Below are positions 5,640 to 11,197 of a DNA stretch of 11,197 bases, piece by piece. The position numbers and the translations under genes were made by a program. Source of the DNA: JAAELZ01 sp965209105. Its GTDB lineage: Bacteria > Pseudomonadota > Gammaproteobacteria > Arenicellales > Poriferihabitantaceae. The stretch is taken from the NCBI GenBank assembly GCA_965209105.1, contig CBDBQB010000040.1, positions 1 to 11,197 of the forward strand, written 5' to 3'. Position 1 is the first letter of the stretch; every line of letters starts with the position of its first letter. The notes beneath the pieces are model-generated. The model did no database searches, was not told the DNA's origin, and saw nothing but the letters and a program-made list of their open reading frames with translations.

Positions 5640-5992
5640 TACAGGAATACTCCGTCTGGCCTGGATGTTTATTCGACGGGCATAAAAAAGCCACAGAGAA
5701 TGCAAACACCCAAGCGATAAATACACTTGGTTTGCTTGCCAATTCCTCCGCAGCCTACCTCTAGGTTTGGAACATTTAGATAAACAAATTCTTTTTGACC
5801 CGAGTCTCGTCGGGCTACCCACCTCTCGTAGGATCGTTTTATCTAATTGCGATTGACGCTCAATTGAGTTTCTAATATTCGCTCTAAGTCTCTCGCCTCC
5901 GATATCTCGTGGCGAATATCATAAACCCGTTTAATATTCGCATACTAGCCAATGAGTTCATAGTTGTCAATCTTAAAATAGTAAAGTTGAAT
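5640..5992. other. Integrase-excisionase spacer with repeated motifs
   Basis: These 353 bases have no credible gene. They must hold the promoter and leader of the excisionase-like gene (- strand). A hairpin CCCGA-GTCTCG-TCGGG sits at 5799-5814. The motif ATATTCGC is repeated at 5875-5882, 5934-5941 and, inverted, 5912-5919. The spacer resembles the control regions between integrase and excisionase in other elements; no -35/-10 pair is clear enough to call. Confidence 0.5.
5873..5941. repeat. Three copies of ATATTCGC (two direct, one inverted)
   Basis: TAATATTCGC occurs at 5873-5882 and 5932-5941, and GCGAATAT (the reverse complement of ATATTCGC) at 5912-5919. Three matches to an 8-mer in 70 bp just downstream of the integrase stop and upstream of the excisionase-like gene suggest operator or recombination-accessory sites. 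Confidence 0.6.
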
Positions 5993-7159
5993 TTAGTTTG
6001 TAGTTAATATATGGCGCATGGTTTCTTCTATAGCATAGGATTTCTTTTCAGTTGATAAATGCGCGTATCTTCGCGTAGTTTGCACGGATTTATGGCCTAG
6101 TATTTGTCCTGTCTGCTCAAGCGTTACACCATTATTAATAAGATAACTAGCGCAGGTATGCCGTAAGCAATGAAACGTGAATTTTTCAATACTTGCTTTA
6201 TCTAACGCTATTAGAAATTGCCTTCTGAAATTAAAAGGCTTATTTGTACCCGATGCGCTGAATATTAACCCGGTTCCTATCTCTCGGAACTGTCCAAGCT
6301 CTCGGACAACTCCTGACGGTATAGCATTTATTCGCTTCTCTCCATTCTTGCTATCCGATAGAACCGCAGTATTTCGTTCGAAATCGATATCAGACCAACG
6401 CAAACCTAGCAGTTCTGAGCGCCGCATACCAGTTGTCATAGCCAGTGATACTAATAAATGAAGTTTGTCCCATGATGACTGTTTACAGGCTTCTAAAAGG
6501 CGTGGTCGCTCATCGTCTGTTAAGAATCTATCTTTCTGGTTGGGCGTCGATTTAACCCTAATGACATTACAGGGGTTTGTGTCGGATAGTTCATTGTCAA
6601 CTGCGAATCTGAATATAGACGACAATACCGCAAGCTGGCGTTTAACTGTATTAGCAGACCGGGAATTATTGGTTGCAATCGAACGACCAACACCATTGCC
6701 TTTCCTAACAGTTCCAGCAGCATATTCATTGATATGCTTTCGTACATTATCCGGTGATATAGATTTAACCGGAGTATATCCGAATACTTCCGCCCAATAA
6801 TGGACTCGTGCTTGCTGGTTAATCCAGTCTTTGCCTTGCCATCCTGATATTTTATAACCATGCCTGTCAGTGAACCCATTAAAATATACATTGGCCAATT
6901 CATGAAAAGTAAGAATATCAACGTCAACGCCTAACTTATTGAACAGTTCGATTCCGCCAAGCTTGTCTATTTTTACCGGCGACAGTTTGGTTAGTTTTTT
7001 GGGTTTGTAATTTAGTATCTTCTGTATATTGCGCTCGTACTTTTCCGCCCATTCAACAGCATCAACATGGGACGTAAATGTTTTGTTCTTGATGTGTTTT
7101 GTTTGATAGCGAATATCAGCGCGATATTTGCCGGATGGAAGCTTTCGGATTGTAGCCAT
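5993..7159 (-). CDS. Tyrosine-type integrase (site-specific recombinase)
   Basis: The 388-aa protein catalyses integration and excision of the element by strand exchange through a phosphotyrosine intermediate. The N-terminus (1-48) has the Arm-binding look (MATIRKLPSGKYRADIRYQT). A core-binding SAM-like domain spans about 80-195 and the catalytic domain about 208-385. The catalytic set is complete: R246 in TTGMRRSELLGLRW, K271 in SKNGEKR, H330 and R333 in FHCLRHTCASYL, H356 in LGHKS, and nucleophile Y365 in TRRYAHLS. Length is normal for the family, so the enzyme should be active. ATG 7159 has GAGGT 5 bp upstream, a good ribosome-binding site. The gene begins 146 bp from the 3' end of tRNA-Lys and reads away from it, the classic arrangement for elements integrated at tRNA 3' ends. 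The family is certain; the target tRNA is inferred from position. Confidence 0.97.
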   Translation of the reverse strand: MATIRKLPSGKYRADIRYQTKHIKNKTFTSHVDAVEWAEKYERNIQKILNYKPKKLTKLSPVKIDKLGGIELFNKLGVDVDILTFHELANVYFNGFTDRHGYKISGWQGKDWINQQARVHYWAEVFGYTPVKSISPDNVRKHINEYAAGTVRKGNGVGRSIATNNSRSANTVKRQLAVLSSIFRFAVDNELSDTNPCNVIRVKSTPNQKDRFLTDDERPRLLEACKQSSWDKLHLLVSLAMTTGMRRSELLGLRWSDIDFERNTAVLSDSKNGEKRINAIPSGVVRELGQFREIGTGLIFSASGTNKPFNFRRQFLIALDKASIEKFTFHCLRHTCASYLINNGVTLEQTGQILGHKSVQTTRRYAHLSTEKKSYAIEETMRHILTTN

Positions 7160-7189
7160 GGGTTGACCTCACTAAAACTCAAAACAATC

Positions 7190-7226
7190 AAAAGGCGCAA
7201 TCACGTTAAGGCTAAATGCGCCTTTT
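7190..7226. terminator. Inverted repeat, possible bidirectional terminator or recombinase site
   Basis: AAAAGGCGCA (7190-7199) and TGCGCCTTTT (7217-7226) are perfect reverse complements, separated by a 17-nt loop. Either strand would give a 10-bp stem ending in Ts. It could end tRNA-Lys transcription entering the element or serve as an arm site for the integrase, since it lies about 80-115 bp from the tRNA end. The large loop lowers confidence in a terminator role. Confidence 0.45.
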
Positions 7227-7270
7227 CGTGTGCCTTTTGGCTTATGTAGTAAGTCTCAATCCCGATGGCT

Positions 7271-7293
7271 TTCTGCTGAATCCCTTAGCAGAA
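7271..7293. other. Hairpin next to the tRNA 3' end
   Basis: TTCTGCT-GAATCCCTT-AGCAGAA makes a perfect 7-bp stem, 12 bp from the encoded CCA. There is no T tract on either strand. It may aid tRNA 3' processing, or belong to the attachment region. Confidence 0.4.
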
Positions 7294-7305
7294 GTGGGCT
7301 TTGAA

Positions 7306-7345
7306 TGGTGGGCCGTGAGCGATTCGAACGCTCGACCATCGCATT
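7306..7345. other. Inferred attachment site (att) in the tRNA-Lys 3' half
   Basis: Tyrosine integrases encoded just beyond a tRNA 3' end normally recombine within that tRNA, commonly in its 3' half, and the element then restores the gene. Here the tRNA is complete and the integrase follows on the same strand, so one att copy should lie within about 7306-7345. I could not find the partner copy in the window, so the exact core is unknown. Confidence 0.45.
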
Positions 7346-7381
7346 AAAAGTGCGGTGCTCTACCAACTGAGCTAACGGCCC
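7306..7381 (-). tRNA. tRNA-Lys (anticodon UUU)
   Basis: Read on the - strand from 7381, the sequence folds as a complete cloverleaf: acceptor GGGCCGT pairing with ACGGCCC, D arm GCTC-AGTTGGTA-GAGC, anticodon loop CTTTTAA with TTT at 7346-7348, T arm GAGCG-TTCGAAT-CGCTC, discriminator A at 7309, and encoded CCA at 7306-7308. The outermost anticodon-stem pair is a C-A mismatch (positions 27-43), but all other stems are intact. It has its own promoter (7396-7423) and sits at the edge of the integrated element. Confidence 0.97.
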
Positions 7382-7395
7382 GATAAAGCTTTTAA

Positions 7396-7423
7396 ATCAT
7401 ACGCTAATTGTTTAAAAAGACAA
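7396..7423 (-). promoter_or_regulatory. Sigma70-type promoter of tRNA-Lys
   Basis: On the - strand TTGTCT (7418-7423) and TATGAT (7396-7401) are separated by 16 bp, and the -10 box ends 14 bp before the first tRNA base. Both hexamers are close to consensus, and the spacing and placement fit a tRNA promoter. Confidence 0.7.
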
Positions 7424-7621
7424 GCCTTAGTCTCTCTCCAAATGGCGGATTCACGTTACCGGATCGGCTACCGTAAACTCCAATTATTCTCCCTACACAT
7501 AATTCCATATCTGCGCTTATCTTCTCCCCCCACTCGTTTGTCGTTAGCAGTTGGAGAATTGGGCCGTGTTTTCGTGATCCGTTTATGTCACAATCAATCC
7601 CAAAATAATTCAGTTACTCAT

Positions 7622-7639
7622 ACCACCGCCTTAGGTGGT
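7622..7639. repeat. Hairpin of a type seen at IS200/IS605-family ends
   Basis: ACCACC-GCCTTA-GGTGGT forms a perfect 6-bp GC-rich stem with a 6-nt loop. Similar CACC-GCC-TTA-GGTGG hairpins are familiar at the ends of IS200/IS605-group elements. No transposase or tnpB remnant could be read nearby, so it may be a relic or simply a regulatory hairpin in the leader of the gene at 7696. Confidence 0.35.
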
Positions 7640-7695
7640 GACTTAGCTTTTGAATCCTAATACCTGACCAGTTGGCACACCGTGTTGATGTGTAT

Positions 7696-10600
7696 ATGAC
7701 TGATAAAAATTCCATAATCCTGCGAATCTACATCAGCGTATTTGCCGTTTCCGGGTTCGCCGGACTCATCTACGAATCAATCTGGTCGCATTATCTGAAA
7801 CTGTTTCTCGGCCACGCGGCCTATGCGCAGACGCTCGTACTGATCATCTTTATGGGCGGCATGGCGATCGGCGCGTGGCTTGTTGGCCGCTACTGTGATC
7901 GGATTCGAAACCTACTCCTGGGTTACGCTCTCGTTGAAGCGCTGATCGGGTTGTTGGCGTTGGTTTTTCACCCAACGTTTATCGAAAGCACCGACTTCGC
8001 CTATACCACGGTTCTCCCGTATCTTGAAAGCAGCAGCGCAGTCAATCTAGTCAAATGGTTGTTTGGCGCACTGATCATCCTACCCCAGTCAATTCTGTTG
8101 GGTGCCACCTTTCCACTCATGAGCGCGGGAATCATCCGCCTCTTCCCGGCGCGACCGGGTCAGGCTCTTGCGGTTCTGTATTTTTCCAACAGTCTGGGTG
8201 CCGCCGTGGGTGTGCTAGTCAGTGGCTTTGTCCTGGTTGCTTGGGTGGGTTTACCCGGAACTATTCTCACTGCCGGCGTGATAAATCTGTTGCTTGCCGG
8301 CCTTGTGTGGTTCCTCTCACGCAATGGAATCGGTGCGTCAAAGACGCCCCCGATTTCCGCCACTCAGAACACGGATATCGACGCGCACCGACAGCGCATA
8401 TTTCTTGGCTATCTGGCTTGCGCGGCGCTTACCGGTACCGCTTCGTTCATGTACGAAATCGGCTGGATTCGGATGTTGAATCTCGTACTCGGCAGCTCAA
8501 CCCATGCCTTCGAGCTTATGCTGAGTGCATTCATCCTAGGGCTCGCGCTTGGCGGCTTATGGATAAAACAACGTATCGATACGTTGAGCGAGCCGACACG
8601 TACCTTGGGCCTCATCCAAATCGCGATGGGTGCGTTGGCGCTCGGCACCCTGCTGCTCTATGGGGAAACCTTCGAACTGATGCGTTTTGTAATGACCGCC
8701 CTAACTCAAACCGATCAGGGTTATGCGCTGTTTAATATCTTCAATCACGGACTCGCGATGTTGGTCATGTTACCGGCAACGATTTGCGCCGGAATGACAC
8801 TGCCTTTGATCACCTACACTCTACTTTCCAAGGGCTACGGCGAGAGGAGCATCGGCTGGGTTTACGCGGCTAATACTTTTGGGGCGATTATTGGCGTTAT
8901 CCTTGCCGTGCATATCATCATGCCCGAATTTGGGTTGAAGCAGCTCATCACGGTGGGCGTCAGCATCGATCTCTTCGTCGGTTTGGCCTTGCTGTGGTTT
9001 GTTGGATCTGCTTTCAATAAATCCCGCTGGGTAATGACTGCATCGATAGCGTTTGTGATCGTCATGGCGAGTGAATTATGGATAACACTCGATCCAGCCA
9101 AAATGGCCTCGGGTGTCTATCTACATGGTCAAATTCGCGAAGACCGGGATATCCTATTTCATAAGGACGGAAAGACCGCCTCTATAGATTTCTTTCGCAG
9201 CCCGGGTTATGCGGTTATCAGCACCAACGGCAAAACTGAGGCGGCCATTGGCGATCACCGACCGTCGAAAGATGAACCTACTATGGTTATGGTGGCGGCC
9301 TTACCGCTAGCGTTGCATGCCAAGGCCAAGACGGTCGCGGTGATTGGCCTTGGATCGGGATTAACCACCCACACCCTGTTGACTATGCCAACCCTGGCAC
9401 TGGTCGACACCATCGAGATCGAGCCTGCCATGGTGGAAGGCGCCAAAGGATTCGGCAAGCGGGTCGCCAACACATTTTCCGATCCGCGCAGCCACATTCA
9501 TATCGACGATGCAAAGGCGTTTTTCACCAACCACAAAAAGACCTACGACATTATCATTTCCGAACCGTCAAACCCTTGGGTGAGCGGCGTTGCGGGATTG
9601 TTCTCGGAGGAATTCTATCATCGCATAAAAAACCATATCCACGATGACGGCCTGTTTGTTCAATGGCTGCATCTCTATCATATCGACATGCGCTTGGTCG
9701 CATCGGTTATGAAGGCCATATCGAACAGCTTCAATGATTACGCCATCTATGCCCTGAACCGATCCGATATCGCGATCATCGCGAAAAAGCAGGGTACGTT
9801 GGAGAGCCGGATCGATAGCCGATTCTTCACCCACTCGGCTCTGAGCAACGAACTCGCCTATCTTGGGGTTCGCAATCCTCAAGACTTGATGCTGCGAAAA
9901 ATCGGCAGTCGTCGTTCTCTCGATGCCTTATTCCATTCCTTCGATATTCGCGCCAATTCAGACTTTTTCCCGGTCGTGGATCTGGGCGCCACCCGAACTC
10001 GATTCCTGAATGAAAATGCGTTGCAGCTGCCAAGGCTACGGCGTGTGGCCGCGCCGCTCATGGAAACCCTGGAGGATGATACACGTCGCCATACGCCCTT
10101 AGCGGTCAGCGAAAACTTCCATTTAACCACCGGCAATCATGCGCGCCAGGCTATGGCGACCTTAGCCTATTTTCGATCAAACCAGGCCGATCACAACAAG
10201 CTTCCTGAGTTCATGGAAAACAAGACACTGCGCACTGCATTCCAAGTATTGGCCATCCGCCACCAATGCGAGCCATCGGCGCTGTTTTCGGTCTGGCTGC
10301 CACGGCTGCACGATTTGTCGGATATAGTGCTGCCTTTTCTCACAGCCGAAGAAATGGAGGACATCTGGCGGCCTATCCGTGCGGCGCCCTGTTATGCCGA
10401 CATGCCTAAGCCGGTTAAGGACTGGTTAAATCTATATGAAGCCGTCGGAAAACGCGATTTCGTAGCGATGCATCGCTACGCCGAGGAGCTGCTACCCGCA
10501 GTTGGCGACATCAGGCCTTCAGTGAAGAATAACTATCTGCTGATGGTTGCGATGCTGGCGCATATCGCGCGCGATGAGTTTAGCTCGGCGCTGGATCTTT

Positions 10601-10698
10601 GGCACCGGTATAGCCAGCCGAGTACTTTGCCTATCGAGTTGCGTTTATTGGCGGCCTATGCTCTGCGGGAAACCGGTAGTTTGCCCGGCCCGCTGTGA
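7696..10698 (+). CDS. Fused polytopic membrane / spermidine-synthase-like protein, 1000 aa
   Basis: Residues 1-465 form a polytopic inner-membrane domain (last segment about 446-462). It contains an internal duplication: SGFAGLIYESIW (19-30) is echoed by TGTASFMYEIGW (247-258), each followed by a similar hydrophobic stretch. Residues about 480-700 form a Rossmann-type spermidine-synthase-like domain with VIGLGSG (549-555), the acidic EIEP (574-577), DDAKAF (604-609) and SEPSNPWVSG (622-631). The last motif is typical of membrane-fused members, where canonical spermidine synthases have an Asp-centred motif, so the substrate may not be putrescine. Residues 700-1000 are a helical, possibly TPR-like tail. 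The frame is open to a TTG at 7672, but ATG 7696 is preferred because family similarity begins just after it; neither has a strong ribosome-binding site. It stands alone on the + strand and is likely native, with composition unlike the element. Confidence 0.88.
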   Translation: MTDKNSIILRIYISVFAVSGFAGLIYESIWSHYLKLFLGHAAYAQTLVLIIFMGGMAIGAWLVGRYCDRIRNLLLGYALVEALIGLLALVFHPTFIESTDFAYTTVLPYLESSSAVNLVKWLFGALIILPQSILLGATFPLMSAGIIRLFPARPGQALAVLYFSNSLGAAVGVLVSGFVLVAWVGLPGTILTAGVINLLLAGLVWFLSRNGIGASKTPPISATQNTDIDAHRQRIFLGYLACAALTGTASFMYEIGWIRMLNLVLGSSTHAFELMLSAFILGLALGGLWIKQRIDTLSEPTRTLGLIQIAMGALALGTLLLYGETFELMRFVMTALTQTDQGYALFNIFNHGLAMLVMLPATICAGMTLPLITYTLLSKGYGERSIGWVYAANTFGAIIGVILAVHIIMPEFGLKQLITVGVSIDLFVGLALLWFVGSAFNKSRWVMTASIAFVIVMASELWITLDPAKMASGVYLHGQIREDRDILFHKDGKTASIDFFRSPGYAVISTNGKTEAAIGDHRPSKDEPTMVMVAALPLALHAKAKTVAVIGLGSGLTTHTLLTMPTLALVDTIEIEPAMVEGAKGFGKRVANTFSDPRSHIHIDDAKAFFTNHKKTYDIIISEPSNPWVSGVAGLFSEEFYHRIKNHIHDDGLFVQWLHLYHIDMRLVASVMKAISNSFNDYAIYALNRSDIAIIAKKQGTLESRIDSRFFTHSALSNELAYLGVRNPQDLMLRKIGSRRSLDALFHSFDIRANSDFFPVVDLGATRTRFLNENALQLPRLRRVAAPLMETLEDDTRRHTPLAVSENFHLTTGNHARQAMATLAYFRSNQADHNKLPEFMENKTLRTAFQVLAIRHQCEPSALFSVWLPRLHDLSDIVLPFLTAEEMEDIWRPIRAAPCYADMPKPVKDWLNLYEAVGKRDFVAMHRYAEELLPAVGDIRPSVKNNYLLMVAMLAHIARDEFSSALDLWHRYSQPSTLPIELRLLAAYALRETGSLPGPL

Positions 10699-10796
10699 CC
10701 TGCGATTAACACTCGGATTCTACCCGAGCCATTCGAGATTTCTGATGCGGTGAAGATAATCAGAAATTTTACCGATTCGGCCCATAAAATCGTTGG
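10699..10796. other. Convergent intergenic region
   Basis: The spermidine-synthase-like gene (+) and the TPR gene (-) converge here across 98 bp. It contains two hairpins: CTCGG-ATTCTAC-CCGAG (10712-10728) and the longer inverted repeat at 10738-10767. No gene is visible. Confidence 0.6.
10738..10770. terminator. Likely bidirectional terminator between convergent genes
   Basis: ATTTCTGAT (10738-10746) and ATCAGAAAT (10759-10767) are perfect reverse complements with a 12-nt loop, followed by TTT on the + strand. The stem is AT-rich and the T tract short, so strength is uncertain, but the position between two gene 3' ends fits. Confidence 0.5.
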
Positions 10797-11197
10797 TCAT
10801 ATTGATTCCCAATTCTTTTTGGTTATCCTAGTGTTCGCATGATCGGGGCCAAAACATTGAAGACATGATTGATAGGCTTGCTTAGCCAAATCCCGAGCCG
10901 CCTCCGATTCCCCGAGATCCTTTAGCACCAACGCCAGATTTGCTTGACGCTTGGAAATACTTGGATGGCCGGGGTCAAAGCTCTTTTCATCCGAAGCCAA
11001 CGCCTTGCTCAGTAGATCCCGCGCCTCCTCCAATTCCCCGAGATCCTGTAGCACCGACGCCAGGTTCGATTGACTTCTGGCAATACTCGGGTGGCCAGGT
11101 TCAAAGTTCTTTTCAGCTGAAGCCAAGGCCTTGCTTAGAAGATCCCGCGACTCCTCCACGTCCCCGAGACCCTGTAATACCATCGCCAGGTTCGATT
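10797..11197 (-). CDS. Tetratricopeptide-repeat protein, 3' part (5' end outside the window)
   Basis: At least 132 codons of a gene whose start lies to the right of the window are present; the frame is open through 11197, so the ATG at 11183 is an internal Met. The protein is made of 42-residue kinesin-light-chain-type TPR units of the pattern LLSKALASxEKxFxPGHPSI, then SQSNLASVLQDLGELEEARD. Two full units and a degenerate last one (YQSCLQCFGPDHANTRITKK) end at the TGA 10797-10799. At the DNA level the units repeat every 126 bp (GCCAG at 10933, 11059, 11185), which indicates recent duplication. Such proteins are scaffolds for protein-protein contacts; partners are unknown, and other domains may lie in the unseen N-terminus. 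Confidence 0.9.
   Translation of the reverse strand, partial: SNLAMVLQGLGDVEESRDLLSKALASAEKNFEPGHPSIARSQSNLASVLQDLGELEEARDLLSKALASDEKSFDPGHPSISKRQANLALVLKDLGESEAARDLAKQAYQSCLQCFGPDHANTRITKKNWESI
10933..11197. repeat. 126-bp tandem coding repeat (TPR units)
   Basis: Related sequence recurs with a 126-bp period, for example GCCAGATTTGC at 10933, GCCAGGTTCGATT at 11059 and again at 11185. It runs off the right edge. The period equals 42 codons, so the reading frame is kept when the number of copies changes. Confidence 0.85.

Larger units (their letters stand above)
7382..7695. other. Intergenic region between tRNA-Lys and the spermidine-synthase-like gene
   Basis: The 314 bases between the divergent tRNA and the large + strand gene hold the tRNA promoter (7396-7423) and a strong hairpin (7622-7639). 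A frame at 7442-7660 has no start signal and a non-protein-like composition. No clear promoter for the downstream gene was found. Confidence 0.5.

Noticed and set aside
5640..5822. N-terminal extension of the excisionase-like protein to 126 aa
   Set aside because: Similarity and a ribosome-binding site support ATG 5639; the extension reads as translated leader DNA.
7561..7568. GGGCCGTG as a second att copy of the tRNA end
   Set aside because: Only about 8 bp match, it lies on the wrong side of the tRNA, and similarity stops at once.
7442..7660. Open frame of 72 codons before the large gene
   Set aside because: It overlaps the hairpin region, lacks a ribosome-binding site and resembles no family.
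8055..8735. Long + strand frame of 226 codons inside the large gene
   Set aside because: It is an alternative-frame shadow of the membrane domain, with Cys/Arg/His-rich composition and no start signal.

Overview
The window looks like a gammaproteobacterial chromosome carrying integrated accessory DNA. The evidence is a complete tRNA-Lys(UUU) with encoded CCA and a sigma70-type promoter, together with the general protein style. No species can be named. Composition and content change sharply at the tRNA: the DNA to its left (1-7305) is AT-rich, gene-sparse and full of integration-related or orphan genes, while the DNA to its right (7382-11197) is more GC-rich and holds large, ordinary chromosomal genes.

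Positions 1-3454 form an accessory region with scattered genes. It has an orphan 130-aa protein (255-647, -), a small three-helix membrane protein (1373-1693, +), and a pair on the - strand: a HEPN-like protein (2688-3140) followed 55 bp downstream by a NYN-domain nuclease with a C-terminal OST-HTH/LOTUS domain (1892-2632). The two are probably co-transcribed and resemble an RNA-targeting module. Between them lie copies of a short dispersed repeat (best pair 3-37 and 1815-1849) and a small recombinase-like HTH remnant (845-925).

Positions 3414-7305 hold a compact integrated element transcribed entirely on the - strand, leftward from the tRNA-Lys 3' end. In order of transcription it has a tyrosine integrase (5993-7159), an AlpA/excisionase-like DNA-binding protein (5442-5639), a 34-aa CxxC peptide (5170-5274), two winged-helix-type proteins (4904-5173 and 4512-4901), a 173-aa element-associated protein (3692-4213), and a zinc-knuckle-like HGGxSTG protein broken by a two-base frameshift (3455-3699). 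No phage structural, packaging or conjugation gene is visible, so it could be a satellite-like or mobilisable element, or a decayed prophage. The second attachment site is not in the window. Short repeats that may be replication or recombination sites lie at 4450-4508, 5368-5388, 5873-5941 and 7190-7226.

Positions 7306-11197 are the presumed host backbone: tRNA-Lys, a 1000-aa fusion of a polytopic membrane domain with a spermidine-synthase-like methyltransferase-fold domain and a helical C-terminal tail (7696-10698, +), and the 3' part of a kinesin-light-chain-type TPR gene (10797 to beyond 11197, -).
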